64,000 bases of DNA from Amphirosellinia nigrospora (Eukaryota; Ascomycota; Sordariomycetes; Xylariales; Xylariaceae): positions 2,933,058 through 2,997,057 of the forward strand of contig SCHM01000003.1 of assembly GCA_004123355.1 (NCBI GenBank), given 5' to 3'. The stretch's first letter is position 1; each line of letters opens with the position of its first letter. Under the pieces are notes generated by a model. That model was not told the DNA's origin. It saw nothing but the letters and a program-made list of their open reading frames with translations, and did not search any database. This document shows, in pieces, positions 9,775 to 23,601 of the stretch. Both the position numbers and the translations under genes were made by a program.

Positions 9775-12700
9775 TGTGAGTGCGGTATAAGACGCAGGAT
9801 TGTACAGAGCGTGGTATAAATGACAATTGAACTACACTAGACTAGAGGCTAATAGCTAGCAAAGTGTCAGGTCAATCAATGATTGATAAAGAATTATCAG
9901 TGAGCTGTAATTTTTTTCCCTTAACCCTGGTCAGAAAGGGAGGCGCCGAGACGGAATGAAATGAGGCGGCTGACGGAAATCGCGTGATCGACGCCAGGAC
10001 CAGCTGGGACTCAAGGGTGGGTTCTGAGAGACGAGCAGGTTTCTTACTATTATTTAGTTGAGAGCACTACATAGTAGACACGCGGAACACTGTACGGGAC
10101 ATTAGCGTCTTTGACAAATTATGAGAGAAAGAACCAATATGTCGTAACGCACGCCGGAAACCTATCATGTACATGCGTGACAGAGAGGCTGCCTGTGTGT
10201 GGTTTGGTTATACGGGAGATTGCCAGATAAGGACGCCACTGACATAGCAGCCAAGTTTCTTAGGCCGTTCCTAGCGTGCCTAAGGCTGATATATTGGCGT
10301 CGAGAAGAAGAAAAGAGGGTCTTATCCACCTTCCAAGACGCACCGGGGTGGCCTCGCTTGAGCTGCACTTTTCGCGAAGCGTTACCTCCCGTGCCCGGTC
10401 CTGGAGCCTCCTCGCAAGGGGCCCCTTATCATGAATGCCGCGTCCTACAGCGGCCCGCTGGCCCGACCCGGATCCGGCGCGCCGAGACCACGCCGAGATC
10501 GTGGAAAAGCAGTTTATTCGTGCTTGGCTGCATCAACCTTTGTGTTCCCATCCTGGACGGGACAACTTCGGCCGCCCTTGTTGATAAAGGTGGCTTGGCC
10601 CTCTGCAAGGTCTTCGTTTGTCCACCGGAATATACGCAGCTCGACAAGTGCTCGTGGTCATCATGACGAAGATCTCTGCATGCCTAGATACAGGGGTGCG
10701 GTTGATAGCATATCGGAGAAGGAAAAAGTAAAGACTACTGTAATGGCAGTAACACTGTTGGTGTCTTATTTTTCTGCATCATATTTCTCAACGGGCGATG
10801 GGCTTGTTTGGCATCGTAATACGGACGGACGATTCAGCGTGTGACAATGAACGCAGCAGTTACTGCAACCACACGAGAGGCCTCCAATGCCGCCCAGACG
10901 TAGATATCTATTTTCATGTGAGACGAGAGTTATCTGTCTGAATAGGCATGTGAGCCCATCTTCTAAGTTTATTCGGCTTACACGGGATCCCCGATTAAGT
11001 TCTTTCGCTTATGAGAATTTAGTATATCGTAGGTTGTACACTCTCGACCTCAGTTGTGTTAACCGCGATGAAGACCATCCCTGGTATCCATATCTATCTG
11101 GCGGACTTTTCTTTCGCCGCATCGACTCACTGATAGGTCACTTGGGCTTCAGACCACGCCAGCCACATGATCCTATGGCTTGAAATGTTCGGCAATTAGG
11201 CCGCATGCCCAGGTTGCCAAGGTGGCGGAGTCGAGATAATCCCTCTATTGACAAGGCATGGCTACATGGTGTACGAGTGGTTCGCTACGCACATCAATTA
11301 CAAACGACCAAAAAGTTGTACAAGGTGGCTTACATCCCAGCATCTTGGCTGTCTTGGGTGTTTGCATGTTAATTAACCATGACAGCGGATAGGCTATGCA
11401 GAGTCCGCTCGGACCAGGAGGCAGGCGGTAGGTACTGTGCTTCAGGGCAGCAAGCTGCAAAACAACGTTGACATTACGAAAAGTGCTTGGTACAGTCTGA
11501 GGAAAAGACTCTGTATGCTCTGAAGGGCTCCGTGTGGGTCTCTCTCCTTATTAACCGAAGTTATCTTGTGTAAAGGAAGAGGCCACGACACATTATATTT
11601 CGAACCGCTAACAAACTACTTCGCTGCCCAGGCACACGGCCGCGGTCAGCCTCGCTCCTGGAGAATAAGAAAGTTGCCCGTGATTAATAGGCGAGGTACG
11701 CCTGCATCCACGCAGGTTCTCATGTCGGATTTGTATTATTGCAACCTATTCATTTCGGCCTTGCCCCATGGAATCGGCGTGTTATCACCCGCTCTTGATT
11801 TAGACCCTTTCGGCCAGTTACGTTACATGAGGGCCCGATGATATTAGGCGTATCCGCAACCCCAGATCGTCTGATGGGGCCCAAAGAGTTCCTCCGAATT
11901 GGCCGTGGCAAACACCCTGCGGGTCGGTATCTAAAATCTCGATTCGATATCAAGGATTGCGAAGGTGTATCTGTCCGAAAAAGGCTACCCCCAACAGATA
12001 TGTTTGGTTACACAATATCGTGGTGTGTATACGAGGCGTCGAGACGGCGAGGACCGGCCAATATCTAGAGATAAGGTAGCAGCATCTTCTAATCCAGCAC
12101 GATGACAAAAATCCTGTGACACAGTGGCGCTGAAGTGTGCTGCTGTAGAAGCTGACCGAGAACGATCGAATCGGTTGAAAGCCAGCGTCAGGCAGTAATT
12201 ACGGCATCGTGGCTGTGCCAACTCCGGGTAGATCCGCTGCGATGCGACTTCGAAACAAGCCCACTCACAAATCCCACTTTAATAGTAGTATCTAAACTTA
12301 CTTGGGGTGCTCTTGATCTTTGTATACCTGCTTTACTCTTGTCTGGATTCCTGCAAAAGAATTTGACCTCTCTTTTATGAGAATATACAAAATATTTGGT
12401 ATAGTGAGCTTAGGAGCTTTTGAGGTAATCACAGTTTAGTAGACGCTCTTTGAGGCACTCTCTGTCTACAGGTGTACCGTAGCTATCAGTACTTACTATG
12501 TTGGTCTTCGAGACGGATGCAAAACCTTTTCCGAAGAGTGGCTACCTGAGATATCTTACGCTTCGGAAACCGAGTATCAGTGTGGATCGACAACAGGTTT
12601 ACCGATAATAGTGTTTCTTGGACTCACAAGTGACCTTGAGTTCTTGAGAATTTTTGTGAACCCCCCTTGGCGCATGATGCCGGTCTGCTTTTTGTGAGAG

Positions 12701-12998
12701 GCAGTCCACGACCTATGCGCCAAGTCAAATCGTTCATTTCGACCGACGATTACAGTAAGTAAGAGATATCTGCAAGAGGGAGGGGAGTACGGATGACTGG
12801 ATCGGAATGCCCCGTTCCTCCTTTGTTTTCTCGGCGTAGGAGAAATCCAATAAAGTTCAGAAATAAATATAAATAGTTGAGTGACCAAGTGATAAGTTTC
12901 AAACTACTACTGAACAACAACCCTCAGGTTTTCATTATTGCCCAAAACTTAAAGAACTCATCATTATATCTATTGTCGTTTTACTCTTATGATCAAAA
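9775..12998. other. 3.2-kb region without a convincing gene
   Basis: The composition is ordinary, but no open frame shows family motifs, sensible intron structure or sustained coding character. The longest, 10199-10666 on the plus strand (155 codons), lacks recognisable domains and overlaps equally long frames. The last ~150 bp should contain the promoter of the ICL/PEP-mutase-type gene; a TATA-like AATATAAATA lies at 12866-12875. No tRNA or repeated sequence was recognised. It could hold a decayed gene, a long noncoding RNA or regulatory DNA. Confidence 0.5.
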
Positions 12999-14368
12999 AT
13001 GGCCCCATCTGCTCTTTCAACAGACCCAGTGTCTCAGCTCGAGACCGAGTCTTCCATCGTGATTGAAGCCTCAAAGGCGGATGTCAAGTCTAACCCACAC
13101 TTTGAACCATTCAAATCCACCCTTGCACCCATCATTACTGAAGTCGACTCTGTCGAGTCTTCAGAGTCCTCCTCAGCATGTGATGGATTCGTAGACAGTC
13201 CATCAACAGGCCCTGCTCAACAGGGCACGGCTATCCAGTCAAACAAGTGGCTGACACTCAATGATGTTGTTCCCAGCGTCAGTGAGCCCACGTCTGGCGC
13301 CAAGAAGCTACGAAAGATGCTCTTCGAGACTGATGAGCTCATTATATGTCCTGGCGTCTATGACGGCCTATCAGCTCGGACAGCCATTGAACTAGGGTTC
13401 AATGCCATGTATATGGTATGTAATAATAACCTCCAGTTGAAACACTCCTTTGGCATTTCGGCTAATACTTAATTTCTTAGACTGGTGCAGGGACAACTGC
13501 CTCCCGTCTTGGACAACCCGATCTGGCTATTGCCCAGCTGCATGAGATGCGTGAGAATGCCGAGATGATTGCCAACCTCGACCCCTTCGGTCCACCTTTA
13601 ATTGCTGATATGGATACTGGCTACGGAGGTAAGACTACCCTCAGATAGAAACAATTCTCACATATATCATGGTTCATATCCCGGGAAATCCGCGCCATGC
13701 ACGACCACTAGTGAAGCAATACTAATTAATGGCTTCCTACCCTAGGTCCCATCATGGCTGCTCGCACCGTAGAACAATACATCCGCTCCGGTGTAGCAGG
13801 CGCCCACCTCGAAGACCAAGTACTGATGAAGCGCTGCGGACATCTCGGCGGAAAGAAGGTCGTGCCGGCCGACGAGTACATTGCCCGTATCCGAGCTGCC
13901 CACGGTGCCCGTGTCCGCCTCCAATCCGACTTCGTACTCATCGCACGGACTGATGCCCTACAAACACTTGGCTATGACGAGTGCATCCGTCGACTGCGCA
14001 TGGCACGTGACGAAGGTGCTGACGTCGGTCTGCTCGAGGGCTTCTCATCAAAGGAGCAAGCCGCACAGGCCGTGAGAGATCTTGCCCCCTGGCCCCTCCT
14101 GCTGAACTCTGTCGAGAACGGCAAAAGCCCTCTCATTACCGTCGAAGAGGCTCGTAAGATGGGCTTCCGCATCATGATTTTCAGCTTTGCCACCATAGCC
14201 CCTGCCTATATCGCCATCCGTGAGACACTCATGCGTTTAAAGAACCAGGGTGTTGTTGGTACTCCCGCCGATATCACGCCTGTCAAGCTATTTGAGGTGT
14301 GCGGCCTCAAGCACAGCATGGCCGTCGATATGAATGCCGGTGGTGCTTCTTTTGCTGGCGATTTATAG
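12999..14368 (+). CDS. ICL/PEP-mutase superfamily enzyme (oxaloacetate-hydrolase / CPEP-mutase-like)
   Basis: Mg-dependent C-C or C-P lyase fold, acting on a 2-oxo or dicarboxylic acid; the substrate cannot be fixed from sequence. Exons 12999-13415, 13481-13628 and 13746-14368; introns of 65 and 117 bp, both GT-AG and in phase. The product is 395 residues. The first ~105 are Ser/Glu-rich, weakly conserved and have no clear targeting signal. The barrel follows: LRKMLFETDELIICPGVYDGLSARTA, metal-binding IADMDTGYGG, AHLEDQ, the catalytic loop KRCGHLGGKKV, DFVLIARTDAL, LLEGF, LLNSVENG and ARKMGFRIMIFSFATIAPA. The KRCGH loop and DMDTGYGG resemble fungal oxaloacetate hydrolase and 2,3-dimethylmalate-lyase-like proteins. 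The gene is intact and is the last one before the transposon block. Confidence 0.88.
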
Positions 14369-15120
14369 GATTGGTAGGAGGTGTCAGGACCTCTGGTATG
14401 GGGGTAGGTAAGATTCTTGTTATTGCGCAAAGGGCCTACAACCTCTCCCGATGACTGGTCTCCATCTATATACACACGCACGTCCTTTTTCTATAAGATC
14501 GTGATAGGAGGTATCTTTTCGTCACTTTAATTTGAGTTTTGGGGACAGATATAATTTTCTTAGCTGTTTTGGCGGCTGTGCCGCTTATCATAAGATGTGT
14601 TGATTTACAATGAATTTAACCATTGAAATTTTGTGAAAGCGCACTCCTTACCAATCGATGTGACTTGTTATGATTTTCAGTTCGACTTATCCCTTTGGAG
14701 GCGGCAAACTAGGTATCATATCCTATAATAAAGCTAAAACACAAGCATACCATCATTGTGGTAACTATGCAATACCTAAGACCTAGAAGGCGGTTAGACT
14801 AGCAACCCTGAAAATACTACTAGAGCCTTAATTCTGCATAAGTTGGGGCACAAAAAAATAATGATGAGAAAAGATGCTCTAGGAACATTCTAGATATGCG
14901 GATTTAACTAAAGGCTTCGAATTCCCTTTTCCCCCGGATCTCCCGAGCCGTCTAACTGAGCCTCATGTTATGTTACTCCGTGGTGATGAAGCTATCGTAG
15001 AGTTGAGACATTTCTAGATGCAGTACAACTCGAGTGTCACAAGAGCCTGCGTAAGGGGCTTGGAAATGGCATCAATTGAGTAATATCCAACTATGGTTCC
15101 AAAGGTGGTATGGAAATCTA
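14369..15120. other. 3' flank and transition into A+T-rich DNA, no gene seen
   Basis: About 0.75 kb between the last gene and the left end of the Tc1-like element. It contains the 3' untranslated region and then single-copy-looking DNA of moderately high A+T. No open frame, RNA or known repeat was recognised. Confidence 0.5.
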
Positions 15121-15366
15121 CAGTGGGGCAGCAAAAAAACGAGTCAAAACGCGGGGTCGCGAATTTACGCGTTAAATTTCTAAATCACTTTTTACTACTA
15201 CTTTTTTTCAACCATGCCTAGCTAAGCTAATTTATTAGCAAATAATCGTAAAAAGCAATAAAATCCTTATAAAAAACGAAAATTAAAATATTATATATTT
15301 TAGGGTATTAACCTAAATATTTAACCCGGTTATTTAGGATCGTGCAGTACTATATACGGCTACTTT

Positions 15367-15567
15367 TGTTAGATTTAGTGATATATATATATTGATCTAT
15401 TTATATATTGCTGCCAAGCTTAATTAAGGCATTTTTAGTACAAAATACTTAACGGGAGGATTAGCTATTAGTTAAACCTCGGCGTATTATTATATATATT
15501 AAATAAGCAACCGGGTAATTTATCTAGTAATATATAAATAGATTATTAGTTAGTGCGTAATTTAATA
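15367..15567. repeat. LTR of element X, left
   Basis: 201 bp. Near-identical blocks recur at 38172-38370 and, inverted, at 42732-42931; shared landmarks are TATATATTGCTGCCAAGCTT, GGCGTATTA and AACCGGGTAAT. Differences between copies are mostly C/T and G/A. Confidence 0.8.
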
Positions 15568-15985
15568 TATTTTTTTAAAAAAAGTAAATTTAGTTGCTTT
15601 TTTTAGGTTTTAATTAATAGGCGTATAATTTATATAAAATATAATAAATAAATCGTTTATTAACATATTATAATAATAAATATTTATAATTTATATTTAA
15701 TAAAATATTATAAAATTAGTTTATTATATAACTAAATAAATATAAATAATTATATAAGTAGTAATAGTTAATTTATTTATATAAATATTAGCTGCTTTTT
15801 TTTTTTTTTTTTTTGTTTTTTAGCTATTATAATTTTAAAATTTATAAATAAATAATTATACGTATTTATATACATACTTTTTAAATAATAGCCGAAATTA
15901 ATATTAATTTATATATAGTTTAATTAAATAATTATAAGCTTTTAATATATATTTAAATTATTTTTAATAATATATATAATATTAA

Positions 15986-16154
15986 TATAAAAGGTTATAG
16001 CTTTAAAGCTAGGAAATACTATTTATTAACTATAATAAAAGAAAAAAATCTATGCGCGCTAGCGTATATAAAAAGGCTACTATATAGTAGCTCTAGCTTA
16101 GGGCTAGAGCTATAACCTAGGTTATAAGCTTATTAGCCTAGCTAACCTATAATA
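15986..16154 (-). repeat. LTR of Gypsy copy A (left, 3' LTR in element sense)
   Basis: 169 bp running from TATAAAAGG to CCTATAATA, corresponding to TG...CA before RIP. Internal landmarks are GCGCGCTAGCG and AACCTAGGTT. It matches 22976-23143 and both LTRs of copy B. Confidence 0.8.
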
Positions 16155-17969
16155 TTATTCCTTTTTTTACTTGCTTATAAACATAAGTATAGCTAATAGG
16201 GCGCAAAAAATAATTTTCTGCCGTTAGGCCTTACTTAATAATATATTGCCGCTTTATACCGCTTTTGCTTAACTATATAAAAAAAAAAGGTCTTCCTTTT
16301 AGTTTTTTTTTTTTTTTTTTTTTTAACTTATTACTTTTATAAATCTTACTATTTTTAAACGCTTAATTTATAATTAAAATATAAGTTATTTTTTATTTAC
16401 GTTAAAATAATAAAAAGTTATTCGTTTTTAATATATTTTAAAGCAAATATATATTTTAAACTAGTATAGCTATTAATTAGCTGTTTATTAGCTATTTTTA
16501 CTTTATTTTTGCTTTATTTTTACTTTTATTTTTAAAAAAAACTAATTATTATAAGCTTAAATAGTTTTTTTTTAGCTTATAAGCTATTTATTTACTTGTT
16601 TAATAAAGCTTAAGATTTTTTATACTATAAAATAATTATTTAGCTATTTTTATTTATTTAATATTTATTTATAGTAATATATAATATATTTTTTATTTAA
16701 CTAAAAACTTTTAAGCTTTTTATATTAACGCTAAAAATAAATAATAGTTCGTTTAATATTTTTAACCGCTTTTAAGCTTTATCTTTTTAAAACTGCTTTT
16801 TTTTTACTAACGCGCTATTAAATACTAATAAACGCTATAACGCTTGCGCTAGTTTAAATAAAAAATTAAAATATATATATATTTTTATAAATATTTTATA
16901 TTTATTTTTATTTTTTTATTATTAATAAACAACTTTATAACTATTTTATATTATTAATATAATTAAAGCTTTTAAATTATATAACGTTATATATAGTTAT
17001 AATAGCAAAAATATAAATATATTAATATATTATATTAATTTAATATTTGCTAATTTTTTGTTTAAATATTATTATAATTTAAAAAACTACTAGCGCGTTT
17101 ATTATATAAATTATAAGTTTTTATAGCTTTAAAACTATTTTTTTTTTATTAATAAATAATTTAAGCGCTAAAAAAAAACTCTTAGTTTTATATTTATTAT
17201 TTTTTATAAAATAATAGCTTAATATTTATAAATAAATAGCTTATTATAAGCTAAAAAATAAATAAATATTTATAAACTATTAATAATATTTTTTTTTTAT
17301 TAAGTATATATTATAAAATATATTTTTTTTGCTTAAAAACGTTAAGTTTTTTTTAAGCAAACTATTTTTAAGCTTGTTTTTTTAGTTAAAGTTTTTATTT
17401 AGTAAAAAAGCGGTATAAAAAATATTTTTAAGCTACGTAATTATAGCGCTAGCTATAATACTTTTGCTAATAATAATAGCGCTACGGATAAAAATATTAA
17501 TATAAAAATTAATTAATAGTTTTATTTTTATTTTATATAAGTTTATTAATAATTTTTTATTTTTTTTAGTAAAATAGTTTAAGTTTTTTATAGTTTAAAC
17601 TTTAGCTAATATAGCTATTTTTTCCCCGCGAACTACCCGCTTTTTTTTTATTTTTAAATAAAATAAACTAATTTATTATTAACTAAAATAAAAAAAATAA
17701 ATAAAAATAAATAAAAAAAAACAAATAATATATTTTATATAACCTACTATATATACTTAACTAATAAATTACTATTTAATTATTTTTTAATTATTTTTTA
17801 AGTATTTTTTAAAAGTATATTTTAAAAATATTTCTATTTTATTATTTAATAGCGCAAGCTTTTTTTTTTTCGCTATTAGTTTAGTATATTTATTTATAGC
17901 TTTATAATAGCGTTTAAATAGCTTTAACGTTTTTATTTTTTTAAAGTTATAAATTAGCTTTTATATAAG

Positions 17970-18175
17970 TAAGAAGAATATTATAGGTTATAAAGTAAAG
18001 CTTGATTAAGAAGGAAAAGAACCTATTATTAGATCCACGCAGTGGATCTAATAATAGATTCTTTAACTAGCAGTGTGCCAGCTGTCTATCTAGATATAGG
18101 TGTTGCCAGGTGGCTTCCCCTTGCGCTCCACGCAAGGAAGCCACTGGCAACACAGACCCCTTGGGGGCTCTATTA
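17970..18175. mobile_element. S1: 206-bp hairpin-rich LTR-like insert inside Gypsy copy A
   Basis: Copy B lacks this segment, so B serves as the empty site. Comparison gives a 5-bp duplication ATAAG (17965-17969 and 18176-18180). The core is far richer in G+C, CA and TG than its surroundings. It holds a GATCCACGCAGTGGATC palindrome and a stem of about 25 bp (GTGTTGCCAGGTGGCTTCC pairing with GGAAGCCACTGGCAACAC, inner arms CCTTGCG/CGCAAGG). Size, 5-bp duplication and TA...TA (formerly TG...CA) ends fit a solo LTR or a short non-autonomous element. A second copy is S2. Confidence 0.7.
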
Positions 18176-21100
18176 ATAAGCTATTAATAACTTTTTTATT
18201 TTATTAAAATTTATTAATAAATTAAGCTTTTTTTATTTTTTCTGCGCTTATTTTTTATTTAAAATATATTTTTTATTTAATATTCGTTTTATTTAAATAT
18301 TATTATTAAAAATTAAACGTTTAAATTTAATTATAAAAATAAAAATTAATAATAGCTTATTATAATAAATTAATATAAAAGCAGAAATATATTTTTTTAA
18401 AAATATTAAACTTTATTATATATAAATTAATAATTTTAATAATTTTATATTTAAAATATAATTAAACTAATTTTTAAAAAAGCTAGTTTATAGTAATATT
18501 TTTAAATTTAGCTATATTTAGTTATTTATTTTATAATATTTAATAAAAAATCGTTTAATATTAGTTATTTTTTTTATTTTTATTATATTATTATTATTGC
18601 TATTTAAACAAACTATTAAATATTTTATAACTTTTAAATAAAATTTTTATTAAAACTTTTAGTTTATAAGCATATAAATAAATATTTTATTTATTTTATA
18701 AGTTTAATATAATATTTATATTATATAAAAAAAAACTTAGCTTTATAATTAATAAGTTTTTATTATTAATTATAAATATTGCTTTTAAAAATAAATTTTT
18801 TTAGTTAAACTATATATAAGCTATAAAAACGTAAAAATAAACTAATATTTTTTAGTTTATTTATTTTATTGTTTTATTAGTTTTTAAATAATAAATTATA
18901 TTTAGTTTTTATTTAATATTAATTAATTTATATAATTATTATTAAAAGCTTTTTATTTAGTTTAATTTTTAATTATTTATAATATTTTTAAAAAATTTAT
19001 AAAAACGTTAAAAATAATTAATAAACTATTTAATATATATTTTTACGTTTATTAAGTTTATTATTTTTATTATAACTATTTTATTTAATTTATTTATAAT
19101 AATTATTATAAAAAATAAATTGTTTTTATTTTTATTAGTAAATTTATTATAAAATTTATTAATAGTTTATTTTAAAACTATTTTAATATTTAAAAGCTTA
19201 AAAATTTTTTTTTTTATATTTTTAAACGTTTTTTTACTATATATATTATAATTATTAATAAAATAATATATTATTTAATATATTTTTAGCTAAAAATAGC
19301 TTTTTAATAAAATAACTAAAATATTATTATATTTTAAATAATTAACTAATATAAAATTATAATAGTTTTAAATTAAACCGGTTTAAAATAATTTTTATTT
19401 TAATATTTATATTTAGCTTTAATATTTAAATAAATTATTAGTTCCGATTTTATATTTAAATATTAATATATTAAAAAGTTTTTTTTAATTTTAAAATTTA
19501 TAAAGAACTTTTTTTTATTATTTTTATAGTTTTTATAGCTAGCTAATAGTTTAAATATTATTTTATAGCTATATTTTATTTTTATTATAAGTTTTTATTT
19601 ATAAAAACGTTTTATTTTATAAAATTTTTTTATTTATTAGTTTTATAGCTATTATATAAATATTAATTTTTAGTTTTTTTTTATTTATTTTTTTTTTAAA
19701 AATTAAAATTTTTAGCCGAAAAATTGTTTATTAATCTTAAAAAATAAATTTTATTTTCGTTTAAAAAAAACGTTTAATCGTTTATTATTTATTTTAGCTT
19801 TATAAAATAATATAAACTTAAAATTTATAAAAAATTTAATTTATTAAATTTATTATTTAAAAAATCTTTTAGTTATTATAAAATATTTTAAATTTTTATA
19901 GTTTAATAAAATTAAAAACGTTTTTTTAAACTTTAAAATTTAATATTTTATATTTTTAAATAATTTATTATTATTAATAGTTTTTTATTATATATTTATA
20001 GTTAATTTTATAAATAAAAAACTTTCGAAAAAATAAATTATTAAACAAAAAATTTTTATTTATTATTAAATTAACTTTTATAAATTTTTAAATAATTAGC
20101 TTTTATAACTATAAGCTTATTTAAATTAAATTAAAAAATTAATTTAATATAAAAAAACTTTTAAACTTTTCGAAAATTATTTTTTTTATTTTTTTTTAAT
20201 AAAAAAAAACCTTTTTTTTATAAATAAAATAATATAATAATATTTAAATATTTAAAAATAAACTACTAATAAAATTTATAAATTTTAAAAAACTTTTTAT
20301 ATTTTTAAATAATTTAAAAGCTTTTTATTTTTAAATAATTTTTTTTTTTAAAATTTATATATATTTTAACGCTTATTTAATAATAATTAAAATATTTAGT
20401 TTTTATTTTTTAAATTTATATTTATTAATATTAAAATATAATTTTATAGTTTTAAAACGTTTAATATTTTTTTATTTTTTTATATAGTTTTTTTTTTATT
20501 AAACTATATTAAAATATTATTTATATATATAAATATAAATATATTTAAATATTAATATAAAATTAAATTTATATAGTATTAAAATATAGCTAAAGCTTTA
20601 ATAGCTTAAAAAAAATAATAATTATTTAAAAAGTCCGAACTAAATATAAAATGCTATTTTTTATTTATTTTTTTTTTAATATAAAGTTTATAAAAAATAG
20701 CTTTTATATTTAGTTTAAAAACTAATATATTTTAATAAATTTATTAACGTTTTTAAAATTAAAAAAAAAATATTTATTTATTTATATTATAATATTAAAC
20801 GTTTAATAATTAATAAAAATATAACTTTTTTTTTAGTTTTTTATAAATAATATTAAAGCTTTTATTAATAAACTATTAATATAAATATAACTTTTATTAA
20901 ATAGTTTTATAAATATTTTTTATAATATTAATAGTTTATTTTTAATATATTATATAATAATTTTTATAAAACTAAAAGTTTTTATTTTTATTATTTTATA
21001 TAATAAATTTATAATTTATTTTTTATAATATAAAAATAATTTTTTTTTTTTTATCGAATAGTTTTATTTAAAGTTTAAATTTTTTAATTTATATTTTACT

Positions 21101-22975
21101 TTTGTTATATTTTTTAGCGCAATATTTTATAATATTTATTAATATAATTATAAATATTAATATATTTATTATTTTAAAACGTTTTAATTTTTTAATTTTT
21201 TTTAAAAACTATTATATTAAACTATTTAACTTTTTATATTTATTATAATATTAAATTTTTAATATATAATTAACTTTTATATTTTAAAATAGCTAGTTTT
21301 TTTATATTAATTATATATTTATAAGCTATATATTATTTTTAATTTTTTTATTTATAATTTTTTAAAATTAAATTATATTATAAATAATTTATTATATACG
21401 TTAATATTTATTATTAAAAACTATTTATATTAGTTTTTACGTAAATTATTTTATTAATAATTTTTTGCTTTATTATTATTTTTTATAGTTTTTTAATATA
21501 ATATTAATATATAATAAATATAAACGCTAGGCTAATAAACTATTTATAATAGCTATATATTTATAATTTTAATTTATTAATATTTTAATAATTAATATTT
21601 TATTATAAATAAAATTTATAATAAAAAATATATTATTTATATTATTTTAGTTTAGCTTTTAAGCTTATAAAAATTAAATTTTTTATATATTTTTATTTAT
21701 AATTAAAAATAAAAATTTATTTTTTAAAGTTTATTAATAAATTTTTAGTATTTATTATTTATTTATAGCTTTTATTTTATTATTATATTATATTAGCGTA
21801 AAAAAATATTTATTAATAAAATAGCCCGTTTTTTTATATTTAAAGTATTATTTATTAGTTTTTTATTTATTTAATTTAATATTTAATACTTAATAAATTA
21901 AATTATAATAAACTAAAATAATATTAATAGCTTTAATTTTTATTATAATTATATTATTTTTAACGTTTATAATAAAAATAAAAATTAATAAATAAATAAT
22001 AATTATTATTTTTTTTTATTATTTTTATATTAGTTCTAGCGTAATAATTTTAGCTTTTAAAATAGCTAATTATAGCTATAATTTTATTAATTTATTTATT
22101 ATAATTTTTAAAAAATTACTTTAAAAAATTAAAACAAAAATAAACTATTTTTTAGTATTTTTTTTAATATAATTAGCTTAATTTTATTAGTTTATAATAT
22201 TATTTATATTTATAAATATATATTTTTATTTTAAAAAAAATTTAAAAAATAATTTTTTATTTTATATAAATAAAAATAGCTTTAAAATAATTTTTATAAG
22301 CAATTAATATTAAATAATAATTATAAAAAAACTATATAAATTTATAAAGTTATAAATTTAAAAACGTTTATTAATAATAAAAAATAATATAGTTATAGCT
22401 TTAATAATATTTTTAAATTGTTTATTAATTTAGTAAAACTTATTATAATTATTTTTATAAACTTAATATTTTAATTAAATTTTTATTTTATAATTATTTT
22501 TTTATAAAAAATTTCGTATAAATATTTATAAATTTATTTAGCTAAAATAAAAGTTTATTTTAATTTATTAAAAAAATTAACTATTTTTTATAAAATTTTT
22601 TATTTATAAATTTTATTATAAAAATAATAATATTAATATTAAATATTAAAATATAAAAATAAAAATAATATTATAATATATTTATTTATTTTTTATAGCT
22701 ACTATATATAGCTTAACGTTTAAATTTTATTAATTATTAAAAATAGTTTAAATTTATTTAAAAAAATTAATATTATTTAATTAATAATAATTATTTATTT
22801 TTATAGCTTTTATTAAAAACTATTTAATAAAGCTTAAATTATATTATTTAAGCTTTAAATTATTATAAAAAGTTTTATAAAAAACTTTTTTACTATTTAT
22901 ATATATTAGTTTTATTATTATATAACTAATAAATTATATATTTATTATTTAAAAATAAAATAATCGCAGTTAATA

Positions 22976-23143
22976 TATAAAAAATTATAGCTTTAAAACT
23001 AAAAAATACTGTTATTAACTACAATAAAAAAAAAAAAATCTATACGCGCTAGCGTATATAAAAAAGCTATTATATAGTAGCTCCGGCTCGGGCCGGAGCT
23101 ATAACCTAGGTTATAAGCTTACCAGCCTAGCTAACCTATAATA
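22976..23143 (-). repeat. LTR of Gypsy copy A (right, 5' LTR in element sense)
   Basis: 168 bp, partner of 15986-16154. The central palindrome GCTCCGGCTCGGGCCGGAGC (23077-23097) is better preserved here than in the other three copies. Confidence 0.8.
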
Positions 23144-23568
23144 ATTAATAGTTATTAAGTTTAATATTAATAATATTTAATTATTAATATATAAATAAAA
23201 ATTTTATTATATTGTTATTTTTTTTATAAGTATTATTTATATATTTATATAATTTATTATTAAATAGTTTAATAGTTTATTTTTTTTTGTTTTTATTTTT
23301 ATTTTTAAATAAAAAAAATATTTTTATTTGTTATTTTTATTATTTTTAGCTTTTAGCTAGCTAATTTAGGTTATATTAAATATATAGCGCTTATAAAGTT
23401 TTATTATTATTATTTTTATATATTAGTTTATTAAGCTTTAATTATTACTATTATAATTATTATTTTTTAAAATTGTTAATTTAACGTTAAACTTTTTAAT
23501 ATTTTTATTAATTTAATTAAGCAAATAATTTAAATAATATTAGTTTTTATTTTAGTTTTATTAAAATG

Positions 23569-23601
<33 letters not shown>

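Larger units (their letters stand above)
15986..23143 (-). mobile_element. Ty3/Gypsy retrotransposon, copy A (RIP-decayed)
   Basis: 7.16 kb with terminal repeats 15986-16154 and 22976-23143, flanked by ATTAA on both sides (15981-15985 and 23144-23148). It is colinear with copy B at 26793-33744. The minus strand is inferred as sense: a purine tract adjoins the left LTR when read on that strand, and decayed Gag zinc-knuckle (about 21820-21860) and reverse-transcriptase blocks (about 20380-20560) match those read more clearly in copy B. It carries a 206-bp insert S1 that copy B lacks. No intact open frame remains. Confidence 0.8.

Noticed and set aside
10199-10844. Plus-strand frames of 155 and 137 codons
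   Set aside because: They overlap in different frames, have no family motif or intron logic, and resemble random open frames.
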